Numbered from the stretch's first letter, positions 1-5,624 are shown. The stretch is DNA of 8,472 bases from Clostridia bacterium (GCA_027335515.1 DAHWHT010000360.1:1-8472), one strand, 5' to 3'. Made by a program: numbers and translations. Notes: generated by a model from the sequence alone, not told the origin.

Positions 1-225
1 CAGTTCGGCGACCGCGGCACCATCGGTGACGCAAAGGCCGACGATCTCGGCGCCGGTTGCCACCTCCGCGGGGGTTGCCGCCACGCGGGCGCCCGCTTCG
101 ACCAGCGACCGGACCCCCGGCCGATCCGCCGTACGGTTGTAGACGGTGACGCTGTGGCCGCCACGCAGGAGGTTTGCGGCCATCCGCTGTCCCATGATTC
201 CCAAACCGGCAAAGCCCAGACGCAT
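1..225 (-). CDS. NAD(P)-dependent beta-hydroxyacid dehydrogenase (6-phosphogluconate dehydrogenase-like), N-terminal part
   Basis: Reading leftward from the ATG at 225, an open frame of 75 codons runs off the window edge. The protein starts MRLGFAGLGIMG, the Rossmann dinucleotide-binding motif GxGxxG (residues 7-12). A second strand ends in YNRT (29-32); an Asn-Arg-Thr at this place is typical of NADPH-preferring beta-hydroxyacid dehydrogenases such as glyoxylate/succinic semialdehyde reductases and tartronate semialdehyde or 3-hydroxyisobutyrate dehydrogenases. This family reduces small 2- or 3-oxo acids, or oxidises the hydroxyacids, in the cytoplasm. A run of seven G on the coding strand lies about 8 nt before the ATG and would serve as ribosome binding site. 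The substrate-binding and catalytic Lys regions lie outside the window, so the substrate cannot be named. It is transcribed divergently from the gene at 831. Confidence 0.9.
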   Translation of the reverse strand, partial: MRLGFAGLGIMGQRMAANLLRGGHSVTVYNRTADRPGVRSLVEAGARVAATPAEVATGAEIVGLCVTDGAAVAEL

Positions 226-540
226 GCGCCATCCCCCCCGTGTGGTCTTCAGGCCGCGCGGGGCGGGTCCTGCCCCCGGGCCGGGATGCGGTGCTGCACC
301 GTGCTCCCGGCATCCACTGGAGGCCATCCCAGCTCCTGCATGCGGCGGCGGGCAGAAGGCTGGCGGCGGCGGGGTGGCGAATGGTCTGCTGCGCAGCGGC
401 GGCATCGGGGAAGGGGACCTGGCTGGGTTGCGGGCCAGAGACTTTCCTCGGTGGCGGAGGCGGCGCGGTGATCGCGACGGTCCCTTTGCGGCCCTGGTTG
501 CGCTGCAGCGGGTACGGTGGGGAAGGGCGCTGTTAGCGGG
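226..540. other. Gene-free interval between divergent genes, with one compound hairpin
   Basis: I see no credible gene here. The open frames in this stretch give Gly/Arg/Ala-rich translations typical of GC-rich non-coding DNA. The clearest structure is a compound hairpin at 284-315: CGGTG (289-293) pairs with CACCG (297-301) around a 3-nt loop, and outside it GGATG (284-288) pairs with CATCC (311-315) across a 9-nt one-sided bulge. No T-run follows on either strand, so it is not an obvious intrinsic terminator. The promoter of the leftward dehydrogenase should lie here, but I could not pick a convincing -35/-10 pair. Confidence 0.4.
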
Positions 541-703
541 GTCAGCGGAAAACCCGTAGGGGGGCCTAACAGGCCACCGGAGACCCGGAAGGGGACGGTT
601 CACGCGGGACCGGGCCGACCCTGGCAACGGACGTGGGCCGTGCACGCGCTCTCCGGTCCGGGTGGGAGTCCCGGCGTGCGCGGCGCCTTGCCGCGTAGCC
701 CAA
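541..703. other. Hairpin-rich non-coding stretch upstream of the structured leader
   Basis: No gene is supported. Three short perfect stem-loops occur in succession: GGCCT/AGGCC at 563-575 with a 3-nt loop, CCGGG/CCCGG at 658-674 with a 7-nt loop, and CGCGGC/GCCGCG at 679-695 with a 5-nt loop. In DNA this rich in G and C short stems are expected by chance, so only their close run up to the stronger element at 704-776 makes them notable. They could be the 5' part of the same leader RNA if transcription starts upstream of about 540; no promoter was recognised. Confidence 0.3.
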
Positions 704-776
704 GTCCGCCCGTTGCCTACCGCTCCGAGAGGGGCAAATCTCAGGCCGAAAGGGGCGAAAGCCTGGTCGGGCGGAC
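704..776 (+). ncRNA. Candidate structured leader RNA (three-way junction, class unknown)
   Basis: A perfect 9-bp inverted repeat, GTCCGCCCG (704-712) and CGGGCGGAC (768-776), encloses 55 nt. Inside are two further stems: GAGA (727-730) with TCTC (739-742) around the loop GGGGCAAA, and AGGC (743-746) with GCCT (761-764) around a purine-rich loop with two CGAAA copies flanking GGGG (747-760). Together they form a three-way junction with unpaired A/G-rich loops, the look of a metabolite-binding aptamer. It ends 55 nt before the ATG at 831. Parts recall the GCAAA and TCTCAGG segments of glycine riboswitches and the GGGCAAA segment of c-di-GMP-I riboswitches, but the order of elements fits neither, so I assign no class. 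It could also be a protein-binding leader or chance folding. Confidence 0.4.
725..766 (+). repeat. Two tandem imperfect 21-nt units
   Basis: Positions 725-745 and 746-766 are adjacent copies of a 21-nt unit that agree at 15 of 21 positions. Both begin CCGA(G/A)AGGGGC and end in GG. The changed positions are clustered in the second half of the unit, where they alter the pairing partner. The two units fill the interior of the 9-bp outer stem of the candidate leader RNA, which suggests that the element arose by duplication of a single motif or holds two similar binding sites. Confidence 0.5.
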
Positions 777-813
777 GTGTGGAAGACCGAGAGATCGGTT
801 TGTACACATTTTT
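777..813 (+). terminator. Possible intrinsic terminator or attenuator in the leader of the gene at 831
   Basis: ACCGA (786-790) and TCGGT (795-799) pair around a GAGA tetraloop of the GNRA type. Outside an internal loop, GTGT (777-780) pairs with ACAC (804-807), and the sequence then continues ATTTTTCT, with five T at 809-813. Hairpin plus T-run is the layout of a rho-independent terminator, though the stem is weak and interrupted. It starts directly after the outer stem of the candidate leader RNA (704-776) and lies before the start codon at 831, as an expression platform for transcription attenuation would. Confidence 0.35.
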
Positions 814-830
814 CTAACCAGGATGGGGAC

Positions 831-1805
831 ATGCGCTTGCGCGACGCACTGCACCATGAGTTGGCTAAGGCGTTTGGCACGCACGCGGCGGACCCCTTGG
901 TCCAGCAGATCGCGGGGCTGCGCCGCATCGGGGCGGCCGTTTTCGATGTCGAGCAGGAGTTGGTGGCGGCCGAGGCCCAGGCGGGCGGTCGCGACCTGCG
1001 GCGGGCGCGCTGCTACTTCGCTGCGCTTGAGACCATGGTGACCTTCGCCGACGCCTTCGTCCTGGATGCCTTCGCCGACCCCGAGCATCCGCGCCACGTG
1101 CCTGAGATTACCTTCGAGCAGGCACGGGCGTTCTACCTGCGCACCCCGGATCTGGCGACCGCGGTGCGGCAGGAAATCGCCTACAGCGGCGGGGCGACCC
1201 TGACGCTGCCCATCCTGCCGGGACCACGCCTGGAGGCCGCCGGCCGCTGCCCGATGGAGCATCTGATGGCGATGCAGCGCGCGGCGGGCAAGGTGGAAGA
1301 GGTGATGGGCACCCGGATCGAGGCCCTTCGCCTGCACGCCAGCGAGGGACCGGAACCGGCGGGATTGCGTCCGGCGGTCCTGCGGATGGCCGGTGCCCGC
1401 ACCAAGATGTCCGCGGCGGACCAGGTCCTGGGTGCCTTGCAACAGGGCCAGCACGTCGCGCCCGAGGTACACGAACAGGCGGAGGCGCTCTACTTCGACG
1501 GCGTGCTGCGCGTCTATCTGTATGCGGCTCAGGAGCTTGAACTGCCTGGCGTGACGGCATCCGCGCCGGAGACGGAGCAGGAGCCCGAGGTGGAGGCTGC
1601 GCCGCCAGACCGCCCGTCGGCGGATGACGACGGGGGCTTTCGTGGGCGCGGGCGGGACCGGGATGACTGGGGGCAGGGATACGGGATGGGCCAGGGCGGG
1701 GGCTTCTCCCTGGGGGGGCTCATCGCGGCGGATGTGGTGGGCAGCCTGATCGGGGACTTGCTCGGCGGGCTGTTTGGCGGTGGCGGGGGCTTCGGTAGGT
1801 GGTGA
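831..1805 (+). CDS. Hypothetical protein with Gly-rich, glycine-zipper-like C-terminus
   Basis: I do not recognise this 324-residue protein. The ATG at 831 is chosen because AGGATGGGG lies just upstream (820-828); an in-frame ATG at 777 would fall inside the leader hairpins. Residues 1 to about 240 look like a soluble, mainly helical domain rich in Ala, Arg, Leu and Glu, with no signal peptide and no motif I can name. Residues of about 243-289 form an acidic, Pro/Glu/Asp-rich then Gly/Arg-rich linker. The last 35 residues contain SLGGLIAADVVGSLIGDLLG followed by a Gly run and a final FGRW. Its small residues spaced in GxxxG-like fashion among hydrophobics suggest membrane association or self-assembly. 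A Gfo/Idh/MocA oxidoreductase follows after 51 bp on the same strand, so the two may be cotranscribed. The function is unknown. Confidence 0.8.
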   Translation: MRLRDALHHELAKAFGTHAADPLVQQIAGLRRIGAAVFDVEQELVAAEAQAGGRDLRRARCYFAALETMVTFADAFVLDAFADPEHPRHVPEITFEQARAFYLRTPDLATAVRQEIAYSGGATLTLPILPGPRLEAAGRCPMEHLMAMQRAAGKVEEVMGTRIEALRLHASEGPEPAGLRPAVLRMAGARTKMSAADQVLGALQQGQHVAPEVHEQAEALYFDGVLRVYLYAAQELELPGVTASAPETEQEPEVEAAPPDRPSADDDGGFRGRGRDRDDWGQGYGMGQGGGFSLGGLIAADVVGSLIGDLLGGLFGGGGGFGRW

Positions 1806-1856
1806 TCCGCCAACGCCACGCCGAGGCGAACACGTCTTGCGGAAGGGCGGTCGGGC

Positions 1857-2948
1857 ATGGCAGAGGTGCTGAGGTTCGGTTTCATTGGTGCCGGGGAGAT
1901 TGCGCTGCGTACCGCCGCGGCGGTCTCCCAGGTGGCCCAGGCCCAACTGGTTGCCGTGACGGATGCCGATCCGCGCCTGGCGCAGGATCTGGCGGCGGGA
2001 CATGGGGCGCAGGCGGTGGAGACCGCAGACGATCTGGTGGCGCGGGCGGATGTGGACGCCGTCTATATCGCCGTTCCCCACTTTCTGCATCCCGTGATGG
2101 TTCAGGCGGCCGCGCGGGCGGGGAAGCATATCTTGCTGGAAAAGCCGACCGGCACGAGTGCCGCCGAAGCCGAGCGCAGCCTGCGGGCGGCCCGTGACGG
2201 CGGGGTGGTTCTCAGCGTGCCCTTCGTTTATCGATATACGGAGGCTTGGCGGCGCGTGCGCGAACTGGTCGCCGACGGCATCCTGGGCGACATGCAAAGC
2301 CTGCGCAGCGTTTTATGGACCGACAAGCCGGTGACCTACTGGCAGGGCGGCTATACCGGTCGCAGCCAGAGCGACTGGAGGGGGCGTGCGCTGCAGGCGG
2401 GCGGCGGGGTGCTGATCATGAACGCCGTCCACGACATCGACGCGATGCGCTGGAGCACCGGCCTGGAGGCGGAGCGCGTCTATGCCGAGCACGGTACCTT
2501 CGCGGCCAGGGTGGAAGTGGAGGATCTGGCCGCGGTGACCATTCGCTACCACGGCGGTGCCATCGGCGTGATCGAACTGGCGGCCCACGCCCCGGGCGGC
2601 GCCGGTCCGGTCGGCAGTGGGGGACATCGGTGGATCGGGACGCAGGGGCAGGCGGTCCTCGAGGACGGGCACCTCTGGGTGTATGGGACGCGGGAGGGGG
2701 GCGGCGTGCGCCCTGGCCGGTGGACCGAACTTGAACTGCGCCAGCCGGGCGACCCGCGGGCTCTGTGTGTCGCCGACTTCGCCCGCGCCGTTCTGGCCGG
2801 GGAGCGGCCGCCGGTGCCGGAGGACGCGGGTTTGGCGGCCATGAAGGTCGTCTCCGCCGCCTACCAGTCCCAGCGGCTCGGGCGCCCGGTGCGGACCGAC
2901 GAGGTTTTTCAGAAAGTGGTCATGGCGCCGCGCACCACCATCGGTTAG
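1857..2948 (+). CDS. Gfo/Idh/MocA-family oxidoreductase
   Basis: This 363-residue protein has the usual length and layout of the glucose-fructose oxidoreductase / inositol dehydrogenase family. The N-terminal Rossmann fold opens with FGFIGAGEIA (GxGxxA-type nucleotide-binding loop, residues 11-16). The family signature Glu-Lys-Pro is at 95-97 in HILLEKPTG. The C-terminal substrate domain carries GGGVLIMNAVHDID, with the conserved active-site His at 192 and Asp at 195. Such enzymes interconvert hydroxyl and keto groups on sugars, inositols or related compounds with NAD(P); the substrate cannot be read from sequence. GGAAGGGCGG (1841-1850) is the ribosome binding site, 6 nt before the ATG. The gene probably shares a transcript with the unknown gene 51 bp upstream. 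No signal peptide or membrane segment is visible, so it should be cytoplasmic. Confidence 0.92.
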   Translation: MAEVLRFGFIGAGEIALRTAAAVSQVAQAQLVAVTDADPRLAQDLAAGHGAQAVETADDLVARADVDAVYIAVPHFLHPVMVQAAARAGKHILLEKPTGTSAAEAERSLRAARDGGVVLSVPFVYRYTEAWRRVRELVADGILGDMQSLRSVLWTDKPVTYWQGGYTGRSQSDWRGRALQAGGGVLIMNAVHDIDAMRWSTGLEAERVYAEHGTFAARVEVEDLAAVTIRYHGGAIGVIELAAHAPGGAGPVGSGGHRWIGTQGQAVLEDGHLWVYGTREGGGVRPGRWTELELRQPGDPRALCVADFARAVLAGERPPVPEDAGLAAMKVVSAAYQSQRLGRPVRTDEVFQKVVMAPRTTIG

Positions 2949-3028
2949 CCGCCGTTTCCTGGTTATGCGGGCCCTGTGGGCGGCAGCCGTTGGGCGAAAA
3001 GGGATTACGGGCGGCGGCTCCTGTGGTT

Positions 3029-3063
3029 CCCCCCCCCCCTCTGTGGCGGGGCCAAAGGGGGGG
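3029..3063. repeat. C11 tract and G7 tract forming a potential hairpin
   Basis: Eleven consecutive C (3029-3039) are followed, after 17 nt, by seven consecutive G (3057-3063). The two runs can pair into a very stable stem, and either strand could form a G-rich structure. Homopolymer runs of this length are prone to slippage. No coding region is affected. It could be part of a transcription terminator for the upstream oxidoreductase, but no T-run follows. Confidence 0.5.
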
Positions 3064-3251
3064 CCGTGAACCTGTCCGGATGGGATCTCCGTTTTCGCGT
3101 GGAGGCACGGGCGGCCACGTCTGCCCCTCCGGCGTGGCGACCGCCGGATTTCTTCCATGGGTGCAGCGGCACGGGCGCATCGGCGACCTGCCATGTGCCC
3201 GTCTTGCCACGCCGGTCACGCCTGAAGTCGACTGCAATTCATTCGGTTTCT

Positions 3252-3281
3252 CCGATCGGTCGGCGCGGGCCGACCGATCGG
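3252..3281. repeat. 13-bp perfect inverted repeat upstream of the SOS promoter
   Basis: CCGATCGGTCGGC (3252-3264) and its exact complement (3269-3281) are separated by the 4-nt loop GCGG. No T-run follows on the + strand (next bases are TGTATGCC) or the - strand, so a standard intrinsic terminator is unlikely. It ends 20 bp before the LexA-like box of the imuB-like gene. It may be a regulator-binding palindrome, a transcript-end hairpin of the oxidoreductase gene, or an insulating structure. Confidence 0.6.
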
Positions 3282-3301
3282 GTGTATGCCCCGGCGCATG
3301 G

Positions 3302-3343
3302 GAAAACGTGTTCTTGAATGGGAACGCCCGTGCGCTGTATGCT
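3302..3343 (+). promoter_or_regulatory. LexA-like SOS box and sigma-A promoter of the imuB-like gene
   Basis: GAAAACGTGTTC (3302-3313) matches the Gram-positive LexA core GAAC-N4-GTTC at 7 of 8 fixed positions, with ACGT in the centre fitting the RNRY preference of the Bacillus consensus. It directly abuts a -35 element TTGAAT (3314-3319); an 18-nt spacer leads to the -10 element TATGCT (3338-3343). LexA bound here would block polymerase, giving induction after DNA damage. Transcription would start near 3350, which rules out the upstream ATG codons at 3318 and 3339 as starts. Confidence 0.65.
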
Positions 3344-3365
3344 GGGCGGACCGGGGGGTGGCGTC

Positions 3366-4517
3366 GTGGCATGGGTGGGCCTGCTGCGGTGGCGGGGCGT
3401 GCTCGTGGCGACGGCGCCGAACGGCGGACCTTCCGTCCTGCTGCACCACGACCGGGTCTGGGACGTTGATCGCGATGCCTGGCTGCAGGGGGTGCGGCCG
3501 GGGCAGACGGCGGCGGAGGCGCGCACCCTCTGCCCGCAGGCCTTCTGGGGCTTGCTGGATCTGGTGGCGGCCGCCCGTCGGTTGACGGTGGTTTGGGATC
3601 TGCTTGCCACGGCCTCCGCAGTGGTGGAGCCAGACCCCGCGGGCCGGCCTCAGGCCTATGCCGCCTGGACTGGTTCGGACCCGCCGCAGGTGGAAGTCGC
3701 GGCCCTGCGGGAGGAATGCCGGCGGGTTTTACCCCATGCCACGCTTGCGGTTGGACTCGGGCCCAGCCGGTTGGCCGCGCGCCTTGCCTGTCCGGATCAG
3801 GGCGTTGTGGTGGAGGCGGATTGGGCGGCGATCGCCCGCCGGCTGGCCCCCTGTCCTTTGGGGCTGCTTGTGGAGGAGTCCCTGGCCCGTCCGGGTGCGC
3901 TCCGAACGTTGGGGGCGCTGGGCGCGGTCACCTGCGGACAGGTGGCCGCGCTGCCAGAGGCCTTGCTGCGGGCACGGTTGGGTGTGGAGGGCGCGTGGTT
4001 GCATGCTACCTGCCGTGGCCACGACGACCGCCCGGTGTATGCGCACCACCCGCCACGCAGTGTGCGCGAGCGCGCGCGCTATCCGCAGGAACTGCCGCCA
4101 CGGGACTGGGGGCTGGCGGGTCTTGCGTTGGCGCGTCGGGCGGCCGCCCGCCTGCGGCCCGGGGAAGGGGTGGGGGAACTGGCGCTGATCGTCGGGGCGC
4201 AGGGGGTGTGGCGACGCACCTGGCCGGCCCCCTGCCTGGATGGGGCGGTGCTGGCGCGGGCGGCGCGATCCTTGGGGGAGCGGGCGGCGGCGAGGGGTAT
4301 GGGTCCCGTTGCCCGTTTGGAAGTCCGGCTGACGGAACTCGCCTGGACGCCCCCCCGTTCGCGTTCGCTCCTGGATGCGGCGCGGCCGCGGCAAGGCGCG
4401 GTGGTGGATGACCTGCTGCACCGTTTGCCACAGCAGGCCCTGCGCCGGGGAGTGGCGGGTCGTGACGACTATGAGGCATGGCTTGATCTGCTGGATCCAT
4501 TGCGGGGCGGTTCCTGA
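3366..4517 (+). CDS. imuB: ImuB-like Y-family DNA polymerase homologue, catalytically degenerate
   Basis: This 383-residue protein has the fold signature of Y-family polymerases without their catalytic acids. GVRPG..AEARTLCP (42-57) matches the finger/palm element that follows the first strand. LAVGLGPSRLAARLA (127-141) matches the ASVGVAPNKLLAKLAS element. Residues 178-224, ending in RGHDDRPV, are the thumb helix-hairpin-helix region, and about 230-345 are the little finger. The first strand (WVGLLRW, 3-9) lacks the DxD acids, and the SxDEAYLD segment is AGRPQAYAAW (92-101), with the Asp-Glu pair lost. This is the hallmark of ImuB, the non-catalytic adaptor that brings DnaE2 to the sliding clamp. 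No clear clamp-binding motif was seen near the C-terminus. I chose GTG 3366, preceded by CCGGGGGGTGG, because the predicted transcription start near 3350 excludes ATG 3318; GTG 3375 is possible. Confidence 0.8.
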   Translation: MAWVGLLRWRGVLVATAPNGGPSVLLHHDRVWDVDRDAWLQGVRPGQTAAEARTLCPQAFWGLLDLVAAARRLTVVWDLLATASAVVEPDPAGRPQAYAAWTGSDPPQVEVAALREECRRVLPHATLAVGLGPSRLAARLACPDQGVVVEADWAAIARRLAPCPLGLLVEESLARPGALRTLGALGAVTCGQVAALPEALLRARLGVEGAWLHATCRGHDDRPVYAHHPPRSVRERARYPQELPPRDWGLAGLALARRAAARLRPGEGVGELALIVGAQGVWRRTWPAPCLDGAVLARAARSLGERAAARGMGPVARLEVRLTELAWTPPRSRSLLDAARPRQGAVVDDLLHRLPQQALRRGVAGRDDYEAWLDLLDPLRGGS

Positions 4518-4762
4518 TGCGCCGGCCGGACCGGGTGGTTGCGGCACGGCTGGACGGCGCGGGTGCGCCAACGGCCTTTTGTTGGCATGGCCACTGGTAC
4601 CGCGTTGCGGAATGCCTGGACGAGTGGGTCTATCGAACCCCATGGTGGGTGGACGGGGGGGAGGAGCGCTGCTTCTATCGTGTGCGTGCCACAGAGGGAG
4701 GGGTCTTTGAACTCGCGGTCGGCCCGGACCGCGGGGTGCGGTTGTATCGGGTGTTTGATTGA
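4517..4762 (+). CDS. Small DUF6504-like protein coupled to the imuB-like gene
   Basis: The ATG overlaps the stop codon of the upstream gene by one base (TGATG), so translation is probably coupled. The 81-residue product is rich in Trp, Tyr and Arg. Conserved-looking elements are FCWHGHWYRVAECLDEW (21-37), PWW (42-44), an FYRVR strand (53-57) and a final LYRVFD (76-81). From memory this pattern fits DUF6504, small beta-rich proteins often encoded next to DinB/ImuB-type polymerases and DnaE2 in Actinomycetota and some Bacillota. No biochemical role is known to me. The position suggests an accessory role in the SOS mutagenesis complex, which is inference. No signal peptide or membrane segment is present. 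Confidence 0.75.
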   Translation: MRRPDRVVAARLDGAGAPTAFCWHGHWYRVAECLDEWVYRTPWWVDGGEERCFYRVRATEGGVFELAVGPDRGVRLYRVFD

Positions 4763-4977
4763 ATGCATGCTGATAAGGACGGGTGTGGGTAGGTCCGGTG
4801 GGCGGCCTGGCTGTCAGCCGGAAATGGTATGGTAGCGGCCGCACGGAGCGTCGGTTGTCCGGTGGCGGCACACCATGGGGTCCCGTTCGCGGATGCGGTG
4901 GGCTGTATATCGGCAGGACTCGGGCGGAGGCGCGAGAAACTCGGCCGCAGGTAGGATGCAGGTGGGGGTGGGAGCGG

Positions 4978-5307
4978 GTGTCCGCCGGTTTCGTGGTGGT
5001 TGCCGACGAAGTGGAGATGGATGCGGACGGGATGAAAGAGGTGTTCGTCCATGGCCATCCGGTCCTTCTCTGTCGTGTGGGGGGCCGGTTGTATGCCTGC
5101 AGCGCGGAGTGCACCCACGAAGACGGTGCGGATCTGATGGAAGGTAAACTGGACGGCTTCCGCCTGGAATGCCCGGAACACGGCTGTGTGTTTGACGTCC
5201 GCAGCGGCCGTGTGCTTGGCCAGCCGGCGGAAGAGCCCCTGGCGACCTATGAACTCAAGGTCGACGGCGGGCACATCTGGGTAGCCACTCGGCCACGGGG
5301 GTTCTGA
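4978..5307 (+). CDS. Rieske [2Fe-2S] ferredoxin
   Basis: This 109-residue protein matches small Rieske-type ferredoxins in length and motifs. The cluster ligands are Cys45-x-His47 in CTHEDGADL and Cys65-x2-His68 in LECPEHGCVFD. Preceding strands read VLLCRVGGRLYACSA, and it ends with TYELKVDGGHIWV. Proteins of this type pass single electrons, classically to the oxygenase component of ring-hydroxylating dioxygenases, or serve as NirD-like subunits; no oxygenase or reductase lies in the window. GTG 4978 is chosen because it gives the normal family length and follows a G-rich site (GGTGGGGGTGGGAG). An in-frame ATG at 4783 would add about 65 residues that look non-coding; GTG 4993 is an alternative. 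It lies between the imuB/DUF6504 pair and dnaE2 on the same strand, 215 bp after the former. No own LexA box was found. Confidence 0.88.
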   Translation: MSAGFVVVADEVEMDADGMKEVFVHGHPVLLCRVGGRLYACSAECTHEDGADLMEGKLDGFRLECPEHGCVFDVRSGRVLGQPAEEPLATYELKVDGGHIWVATRPRGF

Positions 5308-5624
5308 TGCGGGCGGGTTCCATGGGTGGCCGGCCAACCCCTGTCCGTGTGGAAGTGCGCATGGATACCGCCACGGATGTTTCCATGGATGGTGCGCCGG
5401 TGGCCGGGGTTGACGTGTCACCACCCCGTGCGGATGGGAAACAGGGTGCTTCCCTGAGGCGAGGCGTCGGTCGGGCACGTTGCGCCGACGCCGACACGGG
5501 TGTCTGCCCCTTCAGCCCGCGCGTCACCCCGGGGCGTGTTGGTGATCCGGCTCTGTTCTTTCCGTTGCAAGATCCGTCGTCACACCTTGCATCCACCCGT
5601 TACTGGGCAGAGGCGCCGGTTTGA
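5307..5624 (+). CDS. Doubtful small open frame overlapping the Rieske stop codon
   Basis: An ATG overlaps the Rieske TGA by one base (TGATG), the same arrangement as at 4515-4519, and opens a frame of 105 codons. The translation (starting MRAGSMGGRPTPVRVEVRM) shows no domain I recognise, no signal peptide and no membrane segment. Composition drifts towards Pro/Arg/Ser in the second half, which argues against a full-length gene. The overlap is the only support, and a chance open frame in GC-rich spacer is more likely. Confidence 0.2.
   Translation: MRAGSMGGRPTPVRVEVRMDTATDVSMDGAPVAGVDVSPPRADGKQGASLRRGVGRARCADADTGVCPFSPRVTPGRVGDPALFFPLQDPSSHLASTRYWAEAPV
5463..5492. repeat. 8-bp inverted repeat in the spacer before dnaE2
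   Basis: GGCGTCGG (5463-5470) and CCGACGCC (5485-5492) are exact complements around a 14-nt loop. No T-run follows on either strand. It lies in the 472-bp spacer between the Rieske gene and dnaE2. Apart from the doubtful small open frame and the dnaE2 promoter, that spacer shows nothing else I can support. Confidence 0.35.

Larger units (their letters stand above)
2949..3301. other. Intergenic region before the mutagenesis cluster
   Basis: No credible gene lies here. Open frames on both strands give Pro/Arg/Gly-rich translations without family features. The region separates the oxidoreductase from the SOS promoter of the imuB-like gene. It holds a C11 tract facing a G7 tract (3029-3063) and a 13-bp perfect palindrome (3252-3281), listed separately. 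No hairpin followed by a clear T-run was found, so the termination point of the upstream transcript is unclear. Confidence 0.4.

Noticed and set aside
146..559. Overlapping + strand open frames in the left intergenic region
   Set aside because: They give Arg/Gly/Pro-rich sequence, partly antisense to the dehydrogenase, without a plausible ribosome binding site or domain.
704..776. Glycine or c-di-GMP-I riboswitch
   Set aside because: Short segments (GCAAA, TCTCAGG, GGGCAAA) are reminiscent, but the 5' partner strands and the order of helices expected for either class are missing, so no class is assigned.
741..2297. Long open frame of 518 codons on the - strand
   Set aside because: It lies antisense to the unknown gene at 831 and the N-terminal half of the oxidoreductase. 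The translation is rich in Arg, His, Gln and Pro with no family motif, which is the usual shadow of high-GC coding DNA.
3252..3281. Rho-independent terminator
   Set aside because: The hairpin is strong, but neither strand has a T-run after it, so it is listed as an inverted repeat only.
4783..4977. N-terminal extension of the Rieske gene to an upstream ATG
   Set aside because: The extra 65 residues (Gly/Arg/Trp-rich) have no counterpart in the family, while GTG 4978 gives the normal length and has a G-rich ribosome binding site.
3729..5114. Open frame of 461 codons on the - strand
   Set aside because: It is antisense to the imuB-like gene, DUF6504 and part of the Rieske gene. The translation is Pro/Arg/Thr/His-rich and low in complexity, and the + strand genes have clear family motifs.
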